Source: G963666535 sp963666535 (GTDB lineage: Bacteria > Bacillota > Clostridia > Oscillospirales > Oscillospiraceae). Taken from it: DNA of 64,000 nt. The stretch covers positions 3,038,001-3,102,000 of the forward strand of contig OY762913.1 in assembly GCA_963666535.1 (NCBI GenBank). Reading direction: 5' to 3'. Below are positions 1 to 8,122 of this stretch, piece after piece (within the stretch, counting starts at the first letter, position 1; each line of letters opens with the position of its first letter). The notes under the pieces were generated by a model. It saw nothing but the letters and a program-made list of their open reading frames with translations, did not search any database and had not been told where the DNA came from. The position numbers and the translations under genes were made by a program.

Positions 1-1677
1 GACGGTGTAGGTCCGCGTAGTCGAACCGTCCTGCGCGGTGACGATGATATTAACCGTGTTTTCACCTTCAGAGAGTGGGATTCCACCGGAGGCCGCGCCG
101 TTTGTCACCGTCGCGCTGTTCACTGTGATGGTTGCGTTGGCATGGCTTGCTGTCGGTGTTACGGTCAGGCTGGATATGCTGTTTGCTACCGACGCGGTAT
201 AACTATATGTGCTCCCGTCAAAAGAAGGTGAAAGCGTACCCTGGCTGATGCTCAGACCGGAGAGTGCCGCGTCGCTGCTTGCCGCCCGGGCCACGGTGAC
301 GGTATATGTTCTGGTGGTTATGCCGTCCTGCGCAGTTACAGCAACGGTGAAAACATTCTCGCCCACGTCAAGGCTCTGTGCGGAAGCTGTGCCGTCCCAC
401 AAGACTGCCGTGCCGCCGTCCTTTTTCAGGGTCATCGTGGCAATAGGGTTGATTTTTGCAGCGGTTAAGCTGATACTGCTCACATTGTTGGCGACCGGCA
501 CAGTGTAGGTATAGGTGCCTGAAGCAAAGGCAGGCGAAATCGTACCGGCGCTTACGATCAACCCGGAAAGCCTCGCTTCGCCGAGTAGGTTTGAATTTAG
601 CGTGCCTGTGGCGGCAGAGTCCGCCGTTGTGGTGATGGAGCCTATATATCGGCTGGACGCCGTTTCCACCACGCTGACAACAGTCCCCTCGGGCAGGTAA
701 AGGTAAAGCTTACCGGCCTCATCGGTAAACATATCGTCTGTGCCGTAGGTATAGGGCATGCCGCTCAGACTTGCTGTCAGTGAATTGACTGCTGTCGCGG
801 CGTTTACCCCCGCAAGCTGTACAGTGGTGAGGTATACGGGCACGCCGCCTTCGCCTGCGGGTTTGTTCATCAGCGTGCCGCTGCTTATACCACCTTCTCC
901 CTTGCCGATAGCTTCCGACTTGTGGCCTGTTGCCTTGACGCTGCCACCGGAAATATACACTGCTCCGCCATCTCCGTTGAAACCGCCGCCTATTCCCGCG
1001 CCGCCCGAATGAAGACTGCCTTCGCCGCCAACGGCGGTGACGGTGCCGCCGGAAATGGTGACCGTGCCGCCGTTTCCTCTCGTGCCGCCGCCTATTCCCG
1101 CGCCGCCATAGCTTGAATTGACAGCACCGCTGGTGGCTATGACCGTGCCGCTATTGATGGCAATACTTCCTCCGCTGATATTATTGCCGCCGCCTATTCC
1201 CGCGCAGTCGTAAATTCCCGTGGAATAAAGCGAGCCGTCTCCGCCTATGGTCAGAGCTGTGCCTTCTGGTAAATTCAGGCCCGGTTTGAGAGCGTTTGAG
1301 CCAACGAGTGTGAGATTAACGAACGAAGTCCCTTTAATATCAAATCCCGGTAAATCAGCATACTCAGCTGTCAAGCTGATATTTACGCTGCTTAATGTGA
1401 TGCTGACAGGGGCGCTTGCCGAACTGGCCGGGGCGTTTACCACAATCCTGTCTGTTATAGTAAACCGATTTCCGTTCGGCAGTACCATTGCGCCGCTCGC
1501 CATGGACACCTCATAAGCGCCGGGCTGCGTAAAGGTCAGAACCCCGTCTGCGTCGTATGTATATCCGGCTGCGTTGCCTGTGACCGCAAAATCGCTGCCC
1601 TTCGCCGCGCTTGCCGTTATGGGCGCAAGTGATAGAATGAGTACCATACTCATAAAAATGCTCAGCAGTTTTTTCAT
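1..1677 (-). CDS. Secreted surface protein with cadherin-like beta-sandwich repeats (3' end outside window)
   Basis: The minus-strand frame is open from the ATG at 1677 to the window edge (559 codons, no stop), so the protein is C-terminally incomplete here. It begins with a lysine-containing, hydrophobic signal peptide ending near ITASAA. Next comes a glycine-rich segment with repeated GAGIGGG and ISGGTV motifs, as in carbohydrate-binding/beta-helix-like cell-surface modules. At least two copies of a cadherin-like beta-sandwich domain follow, recognisable by LSGLxxSxGTLSPxF and TYTVTV. A GGAGG Shine-Dalgarno (SD) site at about 1684-1688 supports the start. The start overlaps the stop of the 1674-2009 gene (ATGA), so the two are translationally coupled. 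By analogy with the two surface genes to the right, an anchoring domain probably lies beyond the window, but this is not visible. Confidence 0.85.
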   Translation of the reverse strand, partial: MKKLLSIFMSMVLILSLAPITASAAKGSDFAVTGNAAGYTYDADGVLTFTQPGAYEVSMASGAMVLPNGNRFTITDRIVVNAPASSASAPVSITLSSVNISLTAEYADLPGFDIKGTSFVNLTLVGSNALKPGLNLPEGTALTIGGDGSLYSTGIYDCAGIGGGNNISGGSIAINSGTVIATSGAVNSSYGGAGIGGGTRGNGGTVTISGGTVTAVGGEGSLHSGGAGIGGGFNGDGGAVYISGGSVKATGHKSEAIGKGEGGISSGTLMNKPAGEGGVPVYLTTVQLAGVNAATAVNSLTASLSGMPYTYGTDDMFTDEAGKLYLYLPEGTVVSVVETASSRYIGSITTTADSAATGTLNSNLLGEARLSGLIVSAGTISPAFASGTYTYTVPVANNVSSISLTAAKINPIATMTLKKDGGTAVLWDGTASAQSLDVGENVFTVAVTAQDGITTRTYTVTVARAASSDAALSGLSISQGTLSPSFDGSTYSYTASVANSISSLTVTPTASHANATITVNSATVTNGAASGGIPLSEGENTVNIIVTAQDGSTTRTYTV

Positions 1678-2009
1678 TTTGATTCCTCCATAATCGCTTC
1701 GTTATTACGCCGCTGCCCTTCACACATGCAGATGCCAATCAGGTCGTAGGGCGTTTGCTCCCTGAAGAACCAGCCGCAGCCACCGCAGTCGAAGGGCATT
1801 GGCTCTTCTGCAGTTTTGGACTTACTGCTAGCACAGCTTTCCTGCTCAGCTGTGGCAAAAGGTCTGCCTTCATCGGTGTACTCCGGATGCTCCGCAAAAT
1901 CCGGATAGGCCGGGTAGCTCTCCTTGAGCCTGTCGTCGTATTCCAAGTATATAGTAAACATTCTCCCGCCCGCTCTGCAGACCCTATACGGTCTCTTTTG
2001 ATCAGGCAT
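1674..2009 (-). CDS. Small cysteine-containing protein, translationally coupled to the surface protein
   Basis: This 111-aa ORF has a good SD (AGAGGTG, about 7 nt before ATG). Its stop overlaps the ATG of the downstream surface protein, so it is almost certainly translated. It has an N-terminal part rich in aromatic and charged residues, a low-complexity Glu/Ser/Lys stretch, and a C-terminal segment with the cysteine pattern CGGCGW and later CMC. This could bind a metal, although the cysteines do not form a standard zinc ribbon. No signal peptide or membrane segment is visible. I do not recognise the family. A terminator lies upstream (2031-2074), so it is first gene of a two-gene unit with the surface protein. 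Confidence 0.65.
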   Translation of the reverse strand: MPDQKRPYRVCRAGGRMFTIYLEYDDRLKESYPAYPDFAEHPEYTDEGRPFATAEQESCASSKSKTAEEPMPFDCGGCGWFFREQTPYDLIGICMCEGQRRNNEAIMEESK

Positions 2010-2030
2010 AAGCTCACACCTCTTTTCTCA

Positions 2031-2074
2031 AATAGAAAAACCCTTACGATAGCTTTGAAACTATCATAAGGGTT
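2031..2074 (-). terminator. Rho-independent terminator (probably bidirectional)
   Basis: A 12-bp inverted repeat (2041-2052 with 2061-2072, one mismatch) around an 8-nt loop is followed on the minus strand by TTTTTCTATTT. It ends the transcript of the 2130-3308 regulator and separates it from the 1-2009 operon. On the plus strand it is also followed by a T-rich run. Confidence 0.75.
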
Positions 2075-2129
2075 AATTTTTTGTTTGGGAAGTGACCTTT
2101 CGGTCTAAAAAAGTCACGTTTTTCGATCT

Positions 2130-3308
2130 CTAAAACACATATTTTGCCAGCTCATCCCGTCCGGAAATGAACAGCTTTTCGTAAATCTCAAGCATAATGT
2201 TTTTAAGCCTTCCGACGGAAATATGATACTGCGCTGCGATTTCTGCGTAAGGAGTGCGGTGCGCCACAAGCAGGGCAATATGGTACTCCCGCACGGAAAG
2301 TATCTGCGTAATGTTATCCTTTGTGAACAGGTTGTGAAAGGAAATCCAGTTTTTCATGGTGCACTCATATTTTTCCATGATGACATCGTAGTAATCGGTA
2401 AATGATTCTTTCAGGCACTGCTCCACAAGCCCGCCAAGTGCTAAAACGCTCTCCGCAAAAGGCATGACAAAACCGTTGGGCAAGGCTATGTTCATTGCTT
2501 CCATCAGCCACCGTCTGGCATCATCGCTTTGATGGAGACAATTGCACGCAATGGCGCATACGACACGAAAATAGATATCCATCTGTGTGATTCCATGCTG
2601 CGACCCGCAAAGGGACAGCGCGGTTTGCCCGACAGTCAGCATGGATTCAAACTGGCGCGTGCTCTGCAAATACTTTGCTCGGATATAGAGCGCTATGGGT
2701 CTGATCTGCAACGGGAGTGCGCTGAAATCTCCCTCTTTCAGCCAGTTTGGAACCATATTGGGAGCCATTGCGCTGACATCGGCGGCCGCAAGTGACATCG
2801 CCGCAAAAGCGGAAACATTGCTTTCTGCGTTGGCTGTTATGGTTCTTTTGAGGTATTCGGCAATTTCTGTATATTCACGGTAATCTCCCATACTGACTGC
2901 CGTTACGATCGCCATATAGCTGGCGCACAGCCTAATCGCATCGTCTCCCTCGGTCTTTTTAAAGCAGCGGAGCGCCCGCTCGAAATCACCCCGCAAATAG
3001 AAGAGCTCCAGCTCGTATTGAATCCTAAGCCGCTCATCTTCTATGACCTCCAGAATCGCATCTGGGTTGTTTGCTGGCATGGGCATACTGGTGGATGTAA
3101 GCACAAAGGAGAGCTCATCTGATAATGATTTATCCGGCTGCTTTTTTTCACTTCGCTGGTCAGCGGGCTTTTCCGCATCGCATGGTATCATCCAGGCCTT
3201 ACCCAATTTCCTTGCCCCCAAAATGCGGTTGTTGGATACTAATCTTTGAACCTGCCGTAATGAAATATTCCACCTTTTAGAAGCCTCTGAGACGGATATA
3301 TAGTCCAT
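2130..3308 (-). CDS. Transcriptional regulator with N-terminal excisionase/MerR-like HTH and C-terminal LuxR-like HTH
   Basis: The frame is open to 3539, but the ATG at 3308 is preferred: it has an AAAGGACGG SD and begins directly with a DNA-binding domain. The protein is 392 aa. Residues about 1-45 (starting MDYISVSEASKRWNIS) read as an excisionase/MerR-type winged helix, with VQRLVSNNRI and KAWMIP. The middle is an alpha-helical, TPR-like region. The last about 60 residues (TPYAEIAAQYHISVGRLKN) resemble a LuxR/GerE helix-turn-helix. Two unlike HTH domains at opposite ends are unusual. Its position between surface-protein genes suggests it controls them; this is inference. No signal peptide. 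Confidence 0.75.
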   Translation of the reverse strand: MDYISVSEASKRWNISLRQVQRLVSNNRILGARKLGKAWMIPCDAEKPADQRSEKKQPDKSLSDELSFVLTSTSMPMPANNPDAILEVIEDERLRIQYELELFYLRGDFERALRCFKKTEGDDAIRLCASYMAIVTAVSMGDYREYTEIAEYLKRTITANAESNVSAFAAMSLAAADVSAMAPNMVPNWLKEGDFSALPLQIRPIALYIRAKYLQSTRQFESMLTVGQTALSLCGSQHGITQMDIYFRVVCAIACNCLHQSDDARRWLMEAMNIALPNGFVMPFAESVLALGGLVEQCLKESFTDYYDVIMEKYECTMKNWISFHNLFTKDNITQILSVREYHIALLVAHRTPYAEIAAQYHISVGRLKNIMLEIYEKLFISGRDELAKYVF

Positions 3309-3398
3309 TTGGCAACCGTCCTTTCTATGTGAAATAACGGTTAAATTATAGTCGCAATGGCGACATATTGCAAACAAAAATAATTTGTAGTACAAAAA

Positions 3399-3429
3399 CG
3401 ATGACATGCAAAAAATCCGCATGTCATCG
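3399..3429 (-). terminator. Terminator after the GLUG/SLH surface gene
   Basis: A perfect 11-bp inverted repeat (3399-3409 with 3419-3429) is followed by TTTTTG on the minus strand. It is also followed by T's on the plus strand. It lies between the stop of the 3591-7115 gene and the start of the 2130-3308 regulator. Confidence 0.7.
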
Positions 3430-3590
3430 TTTTTGGGAATTAATTTGTGTTTTGTTCCTGAAATCGATATCATCTGATTTGACACTGCATAATTAGTGTA
3501 TTCGAACTCACATGCCGTGATGCAATTTACAAAAGTCACAATACGATGGACATTTGAACAAGTTTACCCTTAACTCCATTTTGTGGTTGC

Positions 3591-6500
3591 TCAGCTTCCG
3601 ATCATGCCCTGTAACAATACCGCGATCATTTTTGCCGCCTGTGCACGGGTGGCGTTTGCTGTCGGGGCAAAGCTCCCGTCGCTGTTACCGGAAATGATAC
3701 TGTTGTTCATTGCCCATTGTATCGACTTCAGCGCCCAGCTTGAAATGCTGTCGTAGTCCTTGAATTCCCGGACGGACATTCCCTCGACATTGGATACGTC
3801 AGTCCCTGCATATTTCGCGTAGTTGTACAGCATAACCGCCATCTGCTCACGGGTAATGTTTGCGCCCGGAGCAAACTTTCCGTCCGAACCGGCAGCGATG
3901 CCATTTTTATACGCCCACTGAACCGCTGCGTTATACCAGTCGGTTGTCGCTACATCGGTAAAGGATGAAGACGTATACCCAGTCATATCTTTGCCGGAAA
4001 GATTTGCGAGAATCGTTACAAACTCAGCTCTTGTGATATTTGCGTCCGGGCTGAATTTTCCATCGCCTGTGCCATTTATGATTTTCCTCGCGGCAAGGTA
4101 GTTGACGTAGGATTCATACCAACCGGATACATCAGTAAAGCTGACGTTGTTGTAGCCCACCGCATAAGAAGAGAAGTGGGTGGTCTTAAAGGTTACCTTT
4201 CCGGTGGAAGCGTCATAGACGCAGCCGGGAACCATGATGAGTTCGCCGCTTCCCGAAATGTAGTAAACGACGATTTTGCTCGTATCTTCCCCTGCGGTCA
4301 GCTTATATGGGATGCTTACCGTTGCGGTGCCTCCGCCAAAGCTGGAAACGGTTGTGCTGCCTGAGGATACCTTTAGGTCGTATACCGGTCTTGTGCCGAT
4401 AACTGCCTTATCAGCGTCAGACAGGGCGATATCTTCCGGTTTTACAGCTTTGACAGTGATATCTCCGTTTGTGTTTTTGCCTATTTCAGCCAGCGCCTTT
4501 TCATCAAAGGTAACCGTAATGGCAGGGGAAGAGATTGTCAGCGAGTTTGTACCGTCTGTTAATGACGAAACCGTAGCTTGCGGGAGGGTCACAGATACGC
4601 CTGTTGCGGCGCTGCCCGAATCGACCTTGATTTCAAGGGATTTTTGTGTGTTTTGTTTCTGAGCTTCTTTACTGGCAGCTTTCATCATGTGTGTTATCTG
4701 ATCCTTGGTCACACTGGCCGTCGCCACGCCGTCTGATCCGGTGGTCGCCGAAACTGTTTGGGCTGCGGTGGTTGTTCCGGCGTCTGTTGTAACAGTTATC
4801 GAGCTGCTGTTATTTGCTGCCCCAGAGCTTCCACCACCAGAGACGGAACCATCGCCTCCGTCGGAACCGGAAGCTTTGTTGACTGAAACACTGATGCTGG
4901 TTGTCAGGGAGAGACCGTTCGCGTCCACGCCCTTTGGCAGGGAGACAGAACCGCTCACAATGAAGGTCATCGCACTGGTCGAGCTTGAGTTGTAAGTGCA
5001 GGAAGCCACATCCCATGTCACGTTTGCACTGACACTGCCGTCATTGGTGACCAGCGTTACCGTAGACGGCAAACCTAATGCGGCTGAGGTTTTAGCTGTG
5101 CCATTTGTAAGTCCGGTGATTGCGGCGGGCGCGGTGATGCTATTAAGTATCTTATCTGCTGGCTTGGCTGCATTTACCTTTATTTCAAAGTCCTTCGTAT
5201 AATTCGTGTCGATTGCCGTACCGTCAGTGATGGTCGCCGTCACCGTCACGGTGCCTTCGCCCGTGGTGGAAAGCGCGCTTCCGCTGATTGTTGCGCCTGT
5301 TGTTCCGGCGTCCTTGACGATCCATGTGATGCTCTGATTTGTCGCGTCAGTAGGTGCAACCGTGCCGTTGAGCATCAAGTTTATCCCCGCCGTCGCTGTC
5401 GTCGGCACATCCGTGATGCCCGTTACCGGTATTAATTTCGTTACGGTTAAATTATAATTTCTGTATGTACCGTTAGTTGACGTGATTGTTATAGTTATAG
5501 TATCACTGACACCTGATAAATTAATGGCTCCGGACGTGCTCCCGCTGGTTACCGTATTGCCGTTAACTTTAATGGTTGACGCTGACATTGGGATTGTTGG
5601 GGTTAAAGTTATACTTGATACGGTGTCTCCAACTGCTACAGAATAATCGGTAGTGTCGGGGGAAAAATTCGGTGAAATTTTCCCAGAGGAAACATTCAGC
5701 GCGGACAGAAACGGAGTTGCTATCTCGACGCTTGCAAGGGATGCTTTCTTGGTTGCTGTACTGCCGCCGCAGAGCGCCGAAAGCTGAGGATAATACCAGA
5801 TTGGTGAGGTGTTTTCCATAGCCGTAAAATTAGTGTTGAAGCCCAAATTAGACATATTTGTTGAAACTGCCGCGCCTGTCATTTGAGCAGTCGTTAATCC
5901 AGTACCCACGGCGCTGTTGCTGCTTCCATTGCTTACTGTGGAAGTAATCGTATTCCAATAGCAACCGGTTACCGTTGGTGAGTTTACTGTTCCAATCAGG
6001 CCGCCCAAAGAGACGGTCTTGCTACCAATCACACTACCCGTAGAATAACAGGATTGAACCTTGCTCGACGTCAAGTAGCCTATCAATCCGCCTGCCTGTG
6101 CTTTTTGTGAGCCATCGTATGATAAACTGACACTGACGCATCCTGTCGCATAGCAATTGGAAACAGCTGATGTAGTAGCATCATATCCAATCAGACCGCC
6201 GGCTCTGGTTATTCCCTCGGAATCGCCGCCTGTAACATCTCCGATCGCATAACAGTCCGATATAGTCGTACTGTCGTTTTCGACATATCCGATCAGCCCG
6301 CCCTGATTGTCAGCACCGCCATCTGTAGAGCTTGCGGGGACGTCTCCTGACGCTGAGCAATTTGTGATACTCCCTCCATCATTATAGCAGCAACCTATCA
6401 ATCCGCCCTTATTCACGTCATTGTCATTTGCGCCCGCATTAACAGTTCCTGACGCCGATGAGTCGGAGACCGTACCTCCGTCGTTCCAGCCTATCAGACC

Positions 6501-7115
6501 GCCAACTTCGATGTCGTATCCCAGTCCTGTTTCTCCTGTTTCGACATTTATCATGCCGGAGGCCGAACAATTCGAAATGGTACCGGAATTACACCCGGCA
6601 ATGCCACCGACCGAGATCATCGGGAACTGAAGAAGGATGTCTTTGTTATAGATGAATTTTACCGTTACGGAAGAGGTACAGCCGGAAATTGTTCCAGAGT
6701 TTTCTCCCGCAATGGTGCCAACCTTTGACATCGAACCGTTTACTTCCCCTTCAACGTTAAGGTTGGATATTACACCATCGTTAATATCGAACAGGCCGAA
6801 ACCGACGCCGCAAAAAATTAGGCCATTAGGATCGTCAGTCGTAAGCACAAGTGTAATTGTATGGCCGTTGCCGTCAAAATTACCTGTAAATCCGTCACAG
6901 CAAAGAGATGTATCAAGCGGCTCCGTGATATCCTCACCCAGAATGAAATATGCATCAGAATGGTCGCTCACAGCTTTCAACTGATCTAAAGTTGTTATGA
7001 CATAAGGATCGCCCTTCACACCGCTGCCTTTTTGAACAGCATCTTCCGCGAATGCACTCGGCGATATTGAGAGAATCATTGCGAAGAAAAGTAAAATGCT
7101 TATTATTTTTTTCAT
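3591..7115 (-). CDS. SLH-domain surface protein with GLUG repeats and Ig-like/cadherin-like domains
   Basis: The 1174-aa product starts with a signal peptide (MKKIISILLFF, cleavage near SAFAED). Residues about 90-430 contain many GLUG-type repeats (GGLIG, SNCYATG, SGTVNAG motifs), a module common in bacterial adhesins. A cadherin-like beta-sandwich domain follows (about 450-560, LSALNVSSGKISPNF), then a bacterial Ig-like domain (about 565-655, SITWIVKD), another Ig-like segment, a Ser/Gly linker, and three SLH domains in the last about 185 residues (FTDVSGWYESYVNYLAARK, ITRAEFV, ITREQMAVM). SLH domains anchor proteins to secondary cell-wall polymers, so this is a cell-envelope protein. The start overlaps the stop of the 7112-7528 ORF by ATGA, implying coupling. 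The SLH part is nearly identical to that of the 8123-13741 protein, suggesting recent duplication or gene conversion. Confidence 0.9.
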   Translation of the reverse strand: MKKIISILLFFAMILSISPSAFAEDAVQKGSGVKGDPYVITTLDQLKAVSDHSDAYFILGEDITEPLDTSLCCDGFTGNFDGNGHTITLVLTTDDPNGLIFCGVGFGLFDINDGVISNLNVEGEVNGSMSKVGTIAGENSGTISGCTSSVTVKFIYNKDILLQFPMISVGGIAGCNSGTISNCSASGMINVETGETGLGYDIEVGGLIGWNDGGTVSDSSASGTVNAGANDNDVNKGGLIGCCYNDGGSITNCSASGDVPASSTDGGADNQGGLIGYVENDSTTISDCYAIGDVTGGDSEGITRAGGLIGYDATTSAVSNCYATGCVSVSLSYDGSQKAQAGGLIGYLTSSKVQSCYSTGSVIGSKTVSLGGLIGTVNSPTVTGCYWNTITSTVSNGSSNSAVGTGLTTAQMTGAAVSTNMSNLGFNTNFTAMENTSPIWYYPQLSALCGGSTATKKASLASVEIATPFLSALNVSSGKISPNFSPDTTDYSVAVGDTVSSITLTPTIPMSASTIKVNGNTVTSGSTSGAINLSGVSDTITITITSTNGTYRNYNLTVTKLIPVTGITDVPTTATAGINLMLNGTVAPTDATNQSITWIVKDAGTTGATISGSALSTTGEGTVTVTATITDGTAIDTNYTKDFEIKVNAAKPADKILNSITAPAAITGLTNGTAKTSAALGLPSTVTLVTNDGSVSANVTWDVASCTYNSSSTSAMTFIVSGSVSLPKGVDANGLSLTTSISVSVNKASGSDGGDGSVSGGGSSGAANNSSSITVTTDAGTTTAAQTVSATTGSDGVATASVTKDQITHMMKAASKEAQKQNTQKSLEIKVDSGSAATGVSVTLPQATVSSLTDGTNSLTISSPAITVTFDEKALAEIGKNTNGDITVKAVKPEDIALSDADKAVIGTRPVYDLKVSSGSTTVSSFGGGTATVSIPYKLTAGEDTSKIVVYYISGSGELIMVPGCVYDASTGKVTFKTTHFSSYAVGYNNVSFTDVSGWYESYVNYLAARKIINGTGDGKFSPDANITRAEFVTILANLSGKDMTGYTSSSFTDVATTDWYNAAVQWAYKNGIAAGSDGKFAPGANITREQMAVMLYNYAKYAGTDVSNVEGMSVREFKDYDSISSWALKSIQWAMNNSIISGNSDGSFAPTANATRAQAAKMIAVLLQGMIGS

Positions 7116-7528
7116 TTGATAGTCACGCTTTCCAGAGAAGTAGCCTGAATGTCACTACTTGTATTGTTAAACATCGAAAGCTGCGGGTAATATCTGACGA
7201 TTGAGCCGCTTTCTGAACTGTTTGATTTTGCAGTCCAAACGGAAGTGAAATTCAAGTCTGCCATATTGGTTTCGGCAGAATCGCCCGTCATCTGATCTGT
7301 CGTAAGACCAGTGCCGGTGTTACTGGCACTGTTTCCAATGCTGTTTTTGATCAAATCGGTATTCCAGCAGCAGTTGGTTGCTGTTCCATTTTCCTTTTCA
7401 ATCAAGCCACCTGTAGGATAATTGCTGACAGCCTTCAACTGAGCCAGGGTTGTAATTACATAAGGGCTTGCTGCTGTACCGGAACCACTGTCAAAAACAC
7501 TATTTGCAACAATTGACTTATTTAACAC
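7112..7528 (-). CDS. Truncated GLUG-type surface-protein paralogue without signal peptide or anchor
   Basis: The 138-aa ORF starts with GTG (TTAAATAAG follows) behind a clear AGGAGG SD 8 nt upstream, so translation is likely. It contains SPYVITTLAQLKAVSN, which matches the N-terminal part of the downstream 1174-aa protein (DPYVITTLDQLKAVSD). It then jumps to the segment just after the GLUG repeats (CCWNT, GLTTDQMTG, YYPQLS) and ends at ATSLESVTIK, which matches the linker before the cadherin-like domain. It thus looks like a paralogue that lost its signal peptide, its GLUG repeats and everything C-terminal. Its stop overlaps the start of the full-length gene. It may survive only as a coupling leader. 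Confidence 0.7.
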   Translation of the reverse strand: MLNKSIVANSVFDSGSGTAASPYVITTLAQLKAVSNYPTGGLIEKENGTATNCCWNTDLIKNSIGNSASNTGTGLTTDQMTGDSAETNMADLNFTSVWTAKSNSSESGSIVRYYPQLSMFNNTSSDIQATSLESVTIK

Positions 7529-7801
7529 TTGAAATTCCTCCTAAAAAAGCTTTTAATTCTATTTTATGAAAACGGCTATGGGTGCAAAAAGCACTATTAT
7601 CCGTTTATCTTTGAATTTGGCTTCGGTAAGCCCACATAATTGAACAAGTGAAACCTTACGTCAAGCTATTCATTCATAATTGGTCAAATTACTATTTTTT
7701 TCACATAAAAAACCTCACTGTATCTTGACCGTAACGGAAGCGGGACTGCATAAGAAAATAATATCCCTAAAAAGATTTAAAATTCGAGCACGGTGTACTG
7801 A

Positions 7802-7901
7802 TAATTCGACATATTTATTCTAACGCTGCTGTTTATAATGGTAAATTACATCGATGTGAGGTTTAAAATAAATATTATTTTACATTTTTTGTGGATGTGA
7901 G
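7802..7901. promoter_or_regulatory. Degenerate second copy of the MalT-like regulator operator (two boxes 41 bp apart)
   Basis: TCGATGTGAGG occurs at 7851-7861 and a near copy (TGGATGTGAGA) at 7892-7902. The starts are 41 bp apart, exactly as in the 14048/14089 pair, and the AT-rich spacer is also alike. A minus-strand promoter toward the 7528 ORF (TTTACC, 17 nt, TAGAAT) can be read just left of the first box. This is a duplicated intergenic control region. Confidence 0.6.
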
Positions 7902-7925
7902 ATTTTTTATCGAAAACAGCTTACT

Positions 7926-8015
7926 TCTGAGTTTGCGCAGGACGAACAGTCCTATTTTCGGAATTTCGTGCGCGGCAAGCTGAAAGAAAGCCTGGATGCA
8001 GCTTTGGGCATTTGA
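7926..8015 (+). pseudogene. Internally deleted remnant of a MalT-like (STAND/LuxR) regulator
   Basis: One plus-strand frame reads SEFAQDEQSYFRNFVRGKLK and continues ESLDAALGI before a stop. The first part matches EFEQDEQSY and the second DFLRDKLKERPDI of the intact 856-aa regulator at 14171-16741, which lie about 190 residues apart there. The fragment is therefore a paralogue with a large in-frame internal deletion and lost ends. It sits downstream of a duplicated copy of that gene's operator. The remaining sequence from 7529 to 8122 shows no other gene. Confidence 0.6.
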
Positions 8016-8066
8016 GGCAAAGCCTCTGTTCCGGCAAAACCCTTTGTAAAACCGGTAATAAAATGA

Positions 8067-8107
8067 GAACCGGGGCACATCCTATCAAACGGAATGCGCC
8101 CCGGTTC
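8067..8107 (-). terminator. Terminator after the repeat-containing SLH gene
   Basis: A perfect 10-bp GC-rich inverted repeat (8067-8076 with 8098-8107) lies just past the stop of the 8123-13741 gene. On the minus strand it is followed by a T-rich stretch (CTCATTTTATT). Confidence 0.6.
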
Positions 8108-8122
8108 CAACTTGAGATTTGC